Source: Entomospira nematocerorum
GTDB lineage: Bacteria; Spirochaetota; Spirochaetia; WRBN01
DNA length: 64,000 bases
Direction: 5' to 3'
Assembly: GCF_028748105.1 (NCBI RefSeq)
Contig: NZ_CP118168.1
Coordinates: 1,354,721-1,418,720 of the forward strand
Of this stretch, positions 35,766 to 43,950 are shown piece after piece (the stretch's first letter is position 1; every line of letters starts with the position of its first letter). The position numbers and the translations under genes were made by a program. The notes beneath the pieces were generated by a model. That model was not told the origin of the DNA and ran no database searches. It saw nothing but the letters and a program-made list of their open reading frames with translations.

Positions 35766-35834
35766 TCTATACATCATTTCATCGATTTTTTTACTATCTT
35801 TTATATAAAATCTATTAGAATAAGGATGATAGCA

Positions 35835-37178
35835 ATGATTGTATTAACATTAAACTGTGGTAGCTCCTCGGTTAAGTATCAAGTATACGACTGGGCGAAT
35901 AAGGATGTCTTAGGTAATGGTGTTGTAGAGAGAGTTGGACAAGCTATGAGCGACCTAGAGCACAAGAGTAAAGGTAAAGAGGAGCTTGTAGCAAAACGCG
36001 CCTGCCCAACGCATAAAGAAGCAATTGAGTGGGTGATGGAGAGCTTATTAGATGCAACCTATGGCTGTCTTGCTGATATTAATCAAGTAAAAGCAGTAGG
36101 CCATCGCATTGTGCATGGTGGATCTGTCTTTACCCAATCCGTACTTATTACAGATGACGTCATCGCACAATTCAAAAAGGTAGAGCCACTTGCCCCACTC
36201 CACAATCCAGCCAACATCATGGGAGTAGAAGCTGCGCGAGCTCTTTTACCCAATGTATCCCATTGTGCCATTCTCGATACAGCATGGCATCAAACCATGC
36301 CAGATACCGCATTCATGTACGCACTTCCTCATGCCTGGTATGAAAATAACCAAGTACGCCGATATGGATTTCATGGATCCAGCTTCCTCTACACCTCCAA
36401 ACGTGCCGCAGTACTTTTGGGAAAACCTGCGAATAAGACAAACTTAGTCATTTGTCACATTGGAAATGGTGCATCAGCATGTGCCATTAAAAATGGAGTT
36501 AGTATTGATACTAGCATGGGAATGACACCTCTAGAAGGTCTCTTAATGGGAAGCCGTTCTGGTGATATTGATCCTGCAATTATCGCATACATGGCTCGTG
36601 AAGCAAATATGACTCTTGAGCAAGTTGATAGTGCTTTAAGTAAAGAGAGTGGAATTCTTGGAATTACCGGTCGCTTTACCGATCGTCGTGATGTAGAGGC
36701 TGGGGTTGCACAACATGATCCTAGCTGTATTCTTGCACAAAATATCGAAATTTATCGTATTAAGAAGTATATCGGTGCTTATGCTGCTGTCGTTGGACCT
36801 GATCTCGATGCAATCGTCTTTACAGCTGGAGTGGGTGAATTTGGTTCAGATATCCGCGTAGGAGCACTTTCTAATATGGAGCACCTTGGTATTAAGATTG
36901 ATCCAGCTAAAAATGCTCTAGCTATGACACGTAATGCAGAGACATGTATCAGTGCTGATGACAGTAAAGTAAAAGTCTTTGTTATTCCTACCGATGAAGA
37001 AATTGTCATGACAGAAGATACCGTTGCGATCAGTAATGGGACTTACAAAGTTCATACCGAGTACACATATATCTTTCAAGATCCTAACTATGTGAATAAA
37101 GCACGTGAGGCAGGACTTCCTAAAGATCTCACCAAACGCCCTGGACTCGATAAAATTATTGCAAAACCAGCAAAATAA
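35835..37178 (+). CDS. ackA: Acetate kinase
   Basis: AckA makes ATP and acetate from acetyl phosphate, the energy-yielding step of acetate fermentation. Conserved blocks: LTLNCGSSSVKYQVYDW at the N-terminus, GHRIVHGG, RRYGFHGSSFLY, VICHIGNGASACAIKNG, DTSMGMTPLEGLLMGSRSGD and FTAGVGEFGSDIR. The 447-residue length is longer than the usual ~400, with the excess partly at the C-terminus (after about residue 400). I start at the second ATG because AAGGA lies 8 nt upstream; the ATG at 35826 abuts that site. No pta is adjacent. Confidence 0.96.
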   Translation: MIVLTLNCGSSSVKYQVYDWANKDVLGNGVVERVGQAMSDLEHKSKGKEELVAKRACPTHKEAIEWVMESLLDATYGCLADINQVKAVGHRIVHGGSVFTQSVLITDDVIAQFKKVEPLAPLHNPANIMGVEAARALLPNVSHCAILDTAWHQTMPDTAFMYALPHAWYENNQVRRYGFHGSSFLYTSKRAAVLLGKPANKTNLVICHIGNGASACAIKNGVSIDTSMGMTPLEGLLMGSRSGDIDPAIIAYMAREANMTLEQVDSALSKESGILGITGRFTDRRDVEAGVAQHDPSCILAQNIEIYRIKKYIGAYAAVVGPDLDAIVFTAGVGEFGSDIRVGALSNMEHLGIKIDPAKNALAMTRNAETCISADDSKVKVFVIPTDEEIVMTEDTVAISNGTYKVHTEYTYIFQDPNYVNKAREAGLPKDLTKRPGLDKIIAKPAK

Positions 37179-37192
37179 CTTCGTTGTCACAT

Positions 37193-37233
37193 CTTTATCT
37201 CTGTATTATCATTGTACAGAGATAAAGGTTTTA
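37193..37233 (+). terminator. ackA terminator
   Basis: A perfect 13-bp stem (CTTTATCTCTGTA with its complement), 9-nt loop, then GTTTTATT, 15 bp after the stop codon. Confidence 0.8.
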
Positions 37234-37277
37234 TTATATGCAATACATACATCCATAGAAACTAAAGGAATAACATA

Positions 37278-37985
37278 TTGCTCATAAAACTTCTCTTTTT
37301 GCTCATCCTACTACTATGTATGAGAACATATCAACGCTGGAGGCCTCTATCTAAGAGATTACCAAAACTTATATCAGAAGATTCTATTCCATTGATTCCA
37401 CAAAAAATGCTCAAACAAAATCTTCTGGTAAGGATGGAAAACAGGAAGAGCCATCGTCTGCTAGGTGAGCATCAACTAATCCCATTTCCTCCTATGTCCA
37501 TAACCGATAGCCATGTATACGCCTACTCAATAGATTGGAATATCTGGATTGTGAAACACATACCACAAACAAGTAGTCACATCGATCATAAAGAACCATA
37601 TTACACACTATCATGGGAGCGATACTACTATAACCATATTGACTACTGTCTTAGCTTTGATCAAAAATGGATAGAGTATCCAATTGTGGTATCCTGCTAT
37701 ACTAAAAAACGGAAACTTATACAATCCATTATACTTGATATCGATGTTGAACACTCTTGTGTAGAGGATGTTTCTCTATCTAGTCGTGGCTATACAGTTA
37801 TAATGACTGTAAAACTACCATCAGAGTGGTTCACCTATATTAGCCAAAGTGATCGCCTCAAAATTAAACCATTTGAGCGAGATGCTCTCTGGGCATTGAA
37901 TCTTCAAAGTGTTAATACGCAATACTGGCTCAAGGTTCTCTCTCTCCTTCAACAATCACCTCACTGGATTGGAGACAACACATAA
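37278..37985 (+). CDS. Membrane-anchored protein, tandem paralog family, member 1
   Basis: 235 residues with an N-terminal membrane helix (LIKLLFLLILLLCM), then the family pattern: aromatic residue, PLSKRLPKL, about five residues later SI..IP...L, a beta-rich central domain, and a C-terminal block (IKPFERDALWALNLQS, then QYWLKVLSLLQ). No outside family is recognised. The start is TTG with AAGGAA 7 nt upstream. The stop overlaps the start of member 2 (TAATG), so they are translationally coupled. The mature domain should lie outside the inner membrane or face it. Confidence 0.65.
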   Translation: MLIKLLFLLILLLCMRTYQRWRPLSKRLPKLISEDSIPLIPQKMLKQNLLVRMENRKSHRLLGEHQLIPFPPMSITDSHVYAYSIDWNIWIVKHIPQTSSHIDHKEPYYTLSWERYYYNHIDYCLSFDQKWIEYPIVVSCYTKKRKLIQSIILDIDVEHSCVEDVSLSSRGYTVIMTVKLPSEWFTYISQSDRLKIKPFERDALWALNLQSVNTQYWLKVLSLLQQSPHWIGDNT

Positions 37986-38635
37986 TGACAAGAATCATCA
38001 TCCTTACTATTTTTACTATCTTATTTATTCTGGGGAGAGCGCTATATTTCTATTACAAGCCACTCTCAAAAAAGCTGCCCCAAGTGAATGATGCTAATAG
38101 TATCAAAAAAATTCCCACAGAGATTCTACATCAATCTATCAGGATGGAAGCGGATGAGAATGATCAGAATAGCTCTCAATATACATATCATCTAAACCGG
38201 CATATCTGGCTCTCTAAATATATACAACGAACATCGTTAAATGGCGATCTACAGACCTACTATACGCTGACATGGATCAAATACTACAAACGTCGTCCGC
38301 ATAAACTGCCCGTACACATTACATGTCTAGACAACAACCATCATAGCAACTATGAGATATCCCCAGATATAACATCCATGGATATCTCAGTAGAGAAAGA
38401 GAGCTATTACATCTTCCCAAGTGTCATATTCTTTTGGCCAGAGACAACGTATAAAGTACAGACATCTACACGGATTCCCGATATCTTCGTAGAACATCTC
38501 CTCTCTAGCTCTATATTGCGTATTATTCCACACGGACAAAAACCAATCGAACTCAAAAATATTGCTTTTACTCGACAGCGATATTGGATTAAGATTCTAT
38601 TTTTAATAAAAGAAATTCCATATCCGATACTCTAA
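37985..38635 (+). CDS. Membrane-anchored protein, tandem paralog family, member 2
   Basis: 216 residues: membrane helix at about 4-22 (IIILTIFTILFILGRALYF), then YYKPLSKKLPQV, SIKKIPTEIL, a central domain and the closing block IIPHGQKPIELKNIAFTRQR followed by YWIKILFLI. These shared blocks identify it as a paralog of the genes on both sides, although the central part is poorly conserved. Its ATG overlaps the stop of member 1. Function unknown. Confidence 0.65.
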   Translation: MTRIIILTIFTILFILGRALYFYYKPLSKKLPQVNDANSIKKIPTEILHQSIRMEADENDQNSSQYTYHLNRHIWLSKYIQRTSLNGDLQTYYTLTWIKYYKRRPHKLPVHITCLDNNHHSNYEISPDITSMDISVEKESYYIFPSVIFFWPETTYKVQTSTRIPDIFVEHLLSSSILRIIPHGQKPIELKNIAFTRQRYWIKILFLIKEIPYPIL

Positions 38636-38683
38636 GTAATGACAATATAGATACTATTATCTATTTATCAAGGAGATCTCTTT

Positions 38684-39394
38684 ATGGAAACATTTAAGTC
38701 CATTTACATTACAGTATTCCCAATTATATTTTTTACAATACTCACGATTATCGTAGGAAATATGCTACGTAACATCTATAGATACTACGCACCTCTGCCC
38801 AAAAACATGCCTAAACTCAGCTCAGCACAATCCCTCAAAGAAATTCCATCAAAATATCTACGCAAAGCTATTAAAGTATCCCAGCAATATATTCCTACGG
38901 GCGTCAATCATATCTACAGTTACAAGCTCTCCGATGAGATAACCTTATCCAAATGTTTTGCTACAGAAAATGAAAATTCTGAATCATCAAACATCTTTTA
39001 TCAACTTCAGTTTGAAGTTGCATATAACTACTTTGATGAATTATCCATACAGCCCTTTACGGAAGTTATCTGTATGAACGATAATGAAGAACAAACCTAC
39101 GCGGGTGCATTAGATATTATCGAGAACTCTATTAATGTTAGAAAGACCTATTCCAGCTCTAGTCATGCCAATAGTCATCATACAAGTAGTCGTGTGACAT
39201 ATCATGTATCTGCAATCTGCATTGTTCCTGAGAGTTTTATCAACGCATTACAAAAAAGCAAGCAAATTCGCATTACTCCATTTGCTAAGAGGGGTAAGGT
39301 TAGATTGAATAATCTTCATTTTAAACGTCAGCAATACTGGCTTAACGTACTAACCTTAATAGAGCATAACAACTTTTCTATGATATACAAATGA
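38684..39394 (+). CDS. Membrane-anchored protein, tandem paralog family, member 3
   Basis: 236 residues: membrane helix at about 8-30 (VFPIIFFTILTIIVGNML), then YYAPLPKNMPKL, SLKEIPSKYL, a central domain with a serine/histidine-rich stretch (SSSHANSHHTSS) and the closing block ITPFAKRGKVRLNNLHFKRQ followed by YWLNVLTLI. An AAGGAG site precedes the ATG; 48 bp separate it from member 2. A terminator follows, ending the trio. No function can be assigned. Confidence 0.65.
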   Translation: METFKSIYITVFPIIFFTILTIIVGNMLRNIYRYYAPLPKNMPKLSSAQSLKEIPSKYLRKAIKVSQQYIPTGVNHIYSYKLSDEITLSKCFATENENSESSNIFYQLQFEVAYNYFDELSIQPFTEVICMNDNEEQTYAGALDIIENSINVRKTYSSSSHANSHHTSSRVTYHVSAICIVPESFINALQKSKQIRITPFAKRGKVRLNNLHFKRQQYWLNVLTLIEHNNFSMIYK

Positions 39395-39417
39395 TAAGTA
39401 TTTCTGTTACAATAATA

Positions 39418-39451
39418 CGAAACCCCTTGCAGAAATGCTACAATGGGGTTT
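39418..39451. terminator. Terminator between the paralog trio and the dehydrogenase gene
   Basis: AAACCCC-TTG pairs with CAATGGGGTTT (7 bp, one bulge, 3 bp), followed by TATC. The stem lies between convergent genes. Confidence 0.6.
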
Positions 39452-39489
39452 ATCAAACCTAATAGGTTAATGACTCGATGTTCAGTTGT

Positions 39490-40500
39490 TTATAAACTAT
39501 TTTTAGATGAACCGGTTGTTAAAAAATCATAAAGATTATCATAGCTTTGCTCAATCATATTCCGGCATGCTTCTTCTGTATTACTACCGATATGAGGTGT
39601 AATCAACACACGAGGATAGAGTTCAACAAGCTTCTTAAATTCTGGTGGCTCAATGGTCTCAACATCAAATTGCTTATTAAACAAGACTGCCTCATTTTCT
39701 AGTACATCCGTCGCAAAACCTGCTAGATGATGACTTTCTAATGCCTTGATAACTGCCTTGGTATCAACTACTTCACCACGAGCAACATTAACCAAGAGAG
39801 AGCCCTTTGGCATCTTTGCAAGAAACGCGTCATTAACCATGTGATGATTCTGATCCTTGATATAAGGCATATGCATGAATATCAGTTCTGCTTTACTGAG
39901 TAAATCATCTTGTGTTGCAGTCATATGTAGCTCTTGCTTTGCTGCATCAGAAACGTATGGATCCCACCCATATAGCTCCGTTACACCAAACCCCTTTAGA
40001 ATACGTGCTGTTGTCAATCCGATCTTCCCAGCACCTAAAATACCAACACGCATATGGCGAATTTCTTTGCTGAAATATTCTGGATATACCTTGAAATCAC
40101 CGCTACTAGTTGCAGCAATTGTACTATTCACATTTCGAACTAGCATCATGGCAAGGGTAACAGCGAGTTCAGCAATTGCATTTGGTGAGTAACCAGGTAC
40201 TCGCGCCAACTTAAAACCTAGACGCTTGGCATCATCAATATCAATATGATCAACACCTACAGTACGAGTGAGAAGATACTCTACTCCATACTCTTTCATA
40301 CGAACAAGATTCTCCCCTTTAGCCGGACAATTTCCACGAAGAAGCACAACTTGATGTCCCTCAATTAAAGAAAGATTTTCTGCTGTCAATAAATCTTCCA
40401 CCAATGTCAAGGTAAAGCCATGTTTATTAAGTTGATGAAAAAACGGTTGTTCCTTTTTTCTTGCACCATAACATATAATTTTCATTGATTGAGTATTCAT
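39490..40500 (-). CDS. D-2-hydroxyacid dehydrogenase (D-lactate dehydrogenase type)
   Basis: NAD-dependent enzyme that interconverts 2-oxo acids and D-2-hydroxy acids; pyruvate to D-lactate is the likeliest reaction. The 336-residue protein has the N-terminal TRTVGVDHIDID motif, YSPNAIAELAVTLAMMLVRN, the NAD-binding GILGAGKIGLTTARILKGFG, LLVNVARGEVVDT with the catalytic Arg, and the catalytic His in ITPHIGSNTEEA. It sits 26 bp after the AEC transporter gene on the same strand, suggesting joint handling of a hydroxy acid such as lactate or malate. Confidence 0.9.
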   Translation of the reverse strand: MNTQSMKIICYGARKKEQPFFHQLNKHGFTLTLVEDLLTAENLSLIEGHQVVLLRGNCPAKGENLVRMKEYGVEYLLTRTVGVDHIDIDDAKRLGFKLARVPGYSPNAIAELAVTLAMMLVRNVNSTIAATSSGDFKVYPEYFSKEIRHMRVGILGAGKIGLTTARILKGFGVTELYGWDPYVSDAAKQELHMTATQDDLLSKAELIFMHMPYIKDQNHHMVNDAFLAKMPKGSLLVNVARGEVVDTKAVIKALESHHLAGFATDVLENEAVLFNKQFDVETIEPPEFKKLVELYPRVLITPHIGSNTEEACRNMIEQSYDNLYDFLTTGSSKNSL

Positions 40501-40526
40501 CTCTTTTACCCCATCCTTATATAGTT

Positions 40527-41570
40527 TTACTGAACAAAAATTCCCATTTGATTAATCACTTCCAATAAAAAGATCGTTAATGGTACCCAAATAACTGCAA
40601 AAACTGTTGCAATTAAGCTCGCATTAGATGCCAAAAGACTCTGGCGATCAAATTTAATTGCATAAGCAACTGCTACTGTGGCAGGTGGAGTTGTCATCAT
40701 TAAAGTGGAAACAGCCATAGTCATAAAGCTAATAGGCGTAAATAGATTGATAACAAATAATGCAATAATTCCAAACATAGGAACAACAACAATCTTCGTG
40801 ATGGTGTATACCCAAGAAGTTCTATCACGACTTGCTTCGTTTAAACTAATTTGAGCTAAGGTTGCACCAATAGAGAGCCATGCCAATGGAGAACAAATAC
40901 TAGCTAGGAAAGTCATAGGTCGATACAACCATACAGCTGTCTTGTCAATACGTGCAAATGCAACCTGACTACCATCTCTCAATGTAACTTGTGGTAAAAA
41001 TCCTTGAAAAATCCATACAATTAAACCCAAAAAAGTCGCAATAATAATTGGATTTAAGAGCATTGTCTTTAAATTATCTTTTGACATCTTTAAACCACTA
41101 AAGCTAATATATCCCCAGCTATACAAATAAATACGATAGGATATATTAAAGATAGAAGCAAATAAAACACCTTTAGCTCCGTAAATTGCACCAATAATAG
41201 GCACTGCAAAAAAGGTCGTACTTCCGAGCGTGGTTAGGACAGTTAAGGCTTGCCGCTCATCCTTAGTATAACGAAAGTAATAAGCTTTCATTAAAAAGAT
41301 AAGTGCACCTTGAAAAACAAAGCCCCAAATTAAAATCATCATTCCTTGACGAAATGTCTCTGGATTGATATCTGACATAAAAGCATTAAAGCTTAACGCA
41401 GGAAGACCAACAGTTAAAACAACAGTACTCAAATCTTTCCCTAACGATGGCTTAAATGTACCTCGTTTCGTCAAAAAAAATCCCAGTAAAATAATGAAAA
41501 TAGAGCTGGTCACTGCACTAATTACAGCTTGATTAGATAAAACATCCTGAAAAATACGAAATAACTCCAC
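40527..41570 (-). CDS. AEC family transporter (auxin efflux carrier/malate permease type)
   Basis: A 347-residue membrane protein with about ten helices. LSTVVLTVGLPALSFNAFM in the first part and VSTLMMTTPPATVAVAYAIKF in the second are typical of AEC carriers such as malolactic permeases. Bacterial members carry dicarboxylates or 2-hydroxy acids. The start is GTG with GAGAGG 6 nt upstream. It shares an operon with the hydroxyacid dehydrogenase. Its leader contains a perfect 19-bp inverted repeat (41598-41655), possibly an operator or RNA switch. Confidence 0.87.
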   Translation of the reverse strand: MELFRIFQDVLSNQAVISAVTSSIFIILLGFFLTKRGTFKPSLGKDLSTVVLTVGLPALSFNAFMSDINPETFRQGMMILIWGFVFQGALIFLMKAYYFRYTKDERQALTVLTTLGSTTFFAVPIIGAIYGAKGVLFASIFNISYRIYLYSWGYISFSGLKMSKDNLKTMLLNPIIIATFLGLIVWIFQGFLPQVTLRDGSQVAFARIDKTAVWLYRPMTFLASICSPLAWLSIGATLAQISLNEASRDRTSWVYTITKIVVVPMFGIIALFVINLFTPISFMTMAVSTLMMTTPPATVAVAYAIKFDRQSLLASNASLIATVFAVIWVPLTIFLLEVINQMGIFVQ

Positions 41571-41597
41571 TTTTTACCTCTCTTGCGTGTGTGGTCC

Positions 41598-41655
41598 TAA
41601 GTTGGATATCTTCTTAATTATCGTTAAGATAAAAACTAAGAAGATATCCAACTTA
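41598..41655 (-). repeat. Perfect 19-bp inverted repeat in the AEC gene leader
   Basis: TAAGTTGGATATCTTCTTA at 41598-41616 is exactly complementary to 41637-41655 across a 20-nt loop. It lies between the tRNA terminator and the GTG start of the AEC gene. No U-tract ends it, so it is not a standard terminator. Confidence 0.75.
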
Positions 41656-41670
41656 CTATAAATAAATAAA

Positions 41671-41704
41671 AAAAGAAACTTCACGTCAATGTGAAGTTTC
41701 TTTT
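41671..41704 (-). terminator. tRNA-Ala terminator
   Basis: A perfect 14-bp stem (AAAAGAAACTTCAC with its complement), 6-nt loop, then a U-rich tail on the minus strand, directly after the tRNA. Confidence 0.85.
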
Positions 41705-41706
41705 AA

Positions 41707-41779
41707 TGGAGGTAAAGGGAATCGAACCCTTCACATCCTGCTTGCAAAGCAGGCGCTCTACCAAATGAGCTATACCCCC
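41707..41779 (-). tRNA. tRNA-Ala (anticodon TGC)
   Basis: The cloverleaf is complete on the minus strand: acceptor GGGGGTA with TACCTCC (one G-U), D-arm GCTC..GAGC, anticodon stem CCTGC/GCAGG around TTTGCAA (anticodon TGC), and T-arm GGGTTCGATTCCC. The discriminator is A, and CCA is not encoded, so it must be added by a nucleotidyltransferase. Confidence 0.96.
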
Positions 41780-41794
41780 TTAACTTATGAGTGT

Positions 41795-41823
41795 ATAATA
41801 GCAAATTAATAATTTTTTGTCAA
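41795..41823 (-). promoter_or_regulatory. tRNA-Ala promoter
   Basis: On the minus strand: TTGACA, 17-bp spacer, TATTAT, 15 nt before the tRNA 5' end. Confidence 0.75.
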
Positions 41824-41846
41824 GAGCTTTTTATCTTTTTTTATTA

Positions 41847-41875
41847 TAGACAAAATAAAAAATATCTAGCATAAT
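41847..41875 (+). promoter_or_regulatory. Promoter abutting the aminopeptidase P start codon
   Basis: TAGACA, 17-bp spacer, CATAAT, with 7 nt between the -10 element and the ATG at 41883. The geometry equals that at mfd and predicts a leaderless message. Confidence 0.6.
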
Positions 41876-41882
41876 TATAAAC

Positions 41883-43661
41883 ATGAATAGTTATCATGAA
41901 AATATCAAATTAATTCGCCAGGCTCTCCTATTGCATCACCTAGATGCATATATCTTTTTTTCTGGAGATCCTCACGCTAGTGAATACATTGCAGATCGTT
42001 TTCAATCTCGGGCATTCTTTTCACACTTTCATGGATCAGCGGGAACCTTCGTCGTTACTCAAACAGAAGAGCTTCTTTGGACTGACTCGCGCTACTATCT
42101 AGAAGCAGAGACCCTTTCCAACTCCTTAGGATTCACACTCATGCGTGATGGTCTTTCCAGTACCCCAACTATTCTATCATATCTTACCCAAACCTTTACA
42201 TCGGGATCGCGTATTGGCCTTGACGGATCTACAACGCCTGCCACAATCTATACTCAATGGCAAGCAGAGTTACAGCATAAAGCTGGAATCACTTTATTAG
42301 CTACACTTGATTTGTATGAAGAGATTCATCATACACGATCTGCGATGCCTCATCAATCTATTTACCCTATTGATCTCAAATATACGGGTAAATCGGCTAG
42401 AGAGAAGATACAAGATATCATCCTTATGTTAGAAAGTGAGCAATGTGACTACTCTCTAACAGTTCCACTCGATAGTATCGCATATCTCACTAATCTACGA
42501 GGTAGTGATGTTGCCTTTAATCCTTTCTTCTACGGATATCTTCTCATCTCTAAAACAGGCGAAGCAACTCTCTTCTGTGCCACATCATCCCTCACACCAG
42601 AAGCTATGGAATCTCTCACACATAATCATATTACGTATCTACCATATGAAGAACTTCTCCCTTATCTTCTCAAACAGCCCTCTTCTAAAATCCATACAAG
42701 TGCTCTTCATATAAATGCAACGTTATATGGAGAACTTACACAGCTGCACCAAGTGATATTAGGAAAGGATTTTGGTCAATGGATGAAGATCTACAAAAAT
42801 ATAACAGAACAGCAATGGCTTCGTGAGCAATACATTCAAGATGGTGTAGCATATATTCGCTTTTTGAAACGTTTTGCTGATCAGGAATTTACCGATGAAT
42901 ATCAAGTAGCCTTAGCTTTAACAGAAGAGAGACAAAAACTCTCCGACTTTAGAGGAGAAAGCTTCCCATCTATTGTAGGTAATGGAGCAAATGGTGCAAT
43001 TGTTCACTATCGACCAACTAAAGATCAAAACAAAGCGCTTCAACCTGGATTCACTGTCATCGACTCAGGAGCACACTACTGGGGAGCTACCACAGATATC
43101 ACACGTACACCCTATATCGGCCATTCACCATCCACCACAGAAAAGCAACACTATACACTTGTATTAAAAGCACATATTGCTATGGCTAGAACCCCCTTTC
43201 CCCAATTTGCTACCGGCGCTCAAATTGATGGCATTGTCCGATCAGCACTGTGGCAATATGGTATTGACTTCGGTCATGGTACAGGACATGGTGTTGGTGC
43301 TATGCTAAGCGTTCATGAAGAGCCTTTTCGCATCAATAAGATGAATACCGTTCCTATTACAGCGGGTATGGTTGTCAGTAATGAACCTGGTATTTATCAG
43401 GCCGGACTTTATGGAATTCGTATAGAAAATATTTATATTTCACAACCACATCCTTCTGAGCATTTTGAACACTTTTTGCAATGGGAACCTCTTACAATGG
43501 CACCAATTCATACTGAATCCATAGATGTCACATTGTTAGATGATGCTGATATTAACTGGCTCAATGATTATCATCAACGTGTTCGTGATGCCTTATCACC
43601 TCACCTGACATCCGAAATAGCTCTTTTTCTTGCTAACATGACAAAGCCTATCACGCGATAG
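41883..43661 (+). CDS. Aminopeptidase P family (M24) Xaa-Pro peptidase
   Basis: This metalloenzyme removes N-terminal residues preceding proline. The 592-residue form has two creatinase-like N-terminal domains and a C-terminal pita-bread domain with the metal ligands Asp394 (VIDSGAHYWG), Asp405 (TTDITRT), His469 (FGHGTGHGVG), and glutamates in VVSNEPGIYQ and GIRIENIYI. The long three-domain form matches eukaryote-like and many bacterial members. No Shine-Dalgarno precedes the ATG; the promoter ends 7 nt upstream. Confidence 0.93.
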   Translation: MNSYHENIKLIRQALLLHHLDAYIFFSGDPHASEYIADRFQSRAFFSHFHGSAGTFVVTQTEELLWTDSRYYLEAETLSNSLGFTLMRDGLSSTPTILSYLTQTFTSGSRIGLDGSTTPATIYTQWQAELQHKAGITLLATLDLYEEIHHTRSAMPHQSIYPIDLKYTGKSAREKIQDIILMLESEQCDYSLTVPLDSIAYLTNLRGSDVAFNPFFYGYLLISKTGEATLFCATSSLTPEAMESLTHNHITYLPYEELLPYLLKQPSSKIHTSALHINATLYGELTQLHQVILGKDFGQWMKIYKNITEQQWLREQYIQDGVAYIRFLKRFADQEFTDEYQVALALTEERQKLSDFRGESFPSIVGNGANGAIVHYRPTKDQNKALQPGFTVIDSGAHYWGATTDITRTPYIGHSPSTTEKQHYTLVLKAHIAMARTPFPQFATGAQIDGIVRSALWQYGIDFGHGTGHGVGAMLSVHEEPFRINKMNTVPITAGMVVSNEPGIYQAGLYGIRIENIYISQPHPSEHFEHFLQWEPLTMAPIHTESIDVTLLDDADINWLNDYHQRVRDALSPHLTSEIALFLANMTKPITR

Positions 43662-43703
43662 GCTAGATACCTACTTATCCCCACGATTTCTATTCTGGCT
43701 GAA

Positions 43704-43770
43704 AAGAGGCTCTTTATCTTACCCATATATCAGTAACCTATATTACCTGATAAGCAAGATAAAGCCTCTT
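43704..43770. repeat. Long imperfect hairpin between the aminopeptidase and epimerase genes
   Basis: AAGAGGC, then TTTATCTT, then TATCAGTAA pair in order with TTAC-CTGATA, AAGATAAA and GCCTCTT, with small bulges, spanning 67 bp. No U-tract on either side. It could fold as RNA or be a remnant of a small repeat element. Confidence 0.5.
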
Positions 43771-43876
43771 CAAAAAATCTGGGGATACCTCATTTATCAA
43801 AGAGATTATTATTGTCTCATGGTATATGTATATTCTATACACAGTGTAATTAGTATAAAAGATAATAATGTTTCTA

Positions 43877-43905
43877 TTGACAATAACAAATGCATTTGCT
43901 ATGAT
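43877..43905 (+). promoter_or_regulatory. Promoter for the epimerase gene
   Basis: TTGACA, 17-bp spacer, TATGAT; the ATG at 43951 has TAGGAG upstream. Confidence 0.7.
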
Positions 43906-43950
43906 AGCCTTGCTATTTCTACATAAAGAATCAATAGGAGTTAATTTATT

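Larger units (their letters stand above)
35405..35834. other. 430-bp intergenic region before ackA
   Basis: No convincing coding frame. It holds a perfect hairpin at 35628-35655 with a U-tract only in the leftward direction, and the ackA promoter at 35737-35765. The first 200 bp show nothing I can interpret. Confidence 0.6.

Noticed and set aside
37278..39394. Possible toxin-immunity or pilin cluster
   Set aside because: The trio has no type III signal cleavage motif, no toxin motif and no size difference between members that would suggest effector and immunity pairs.
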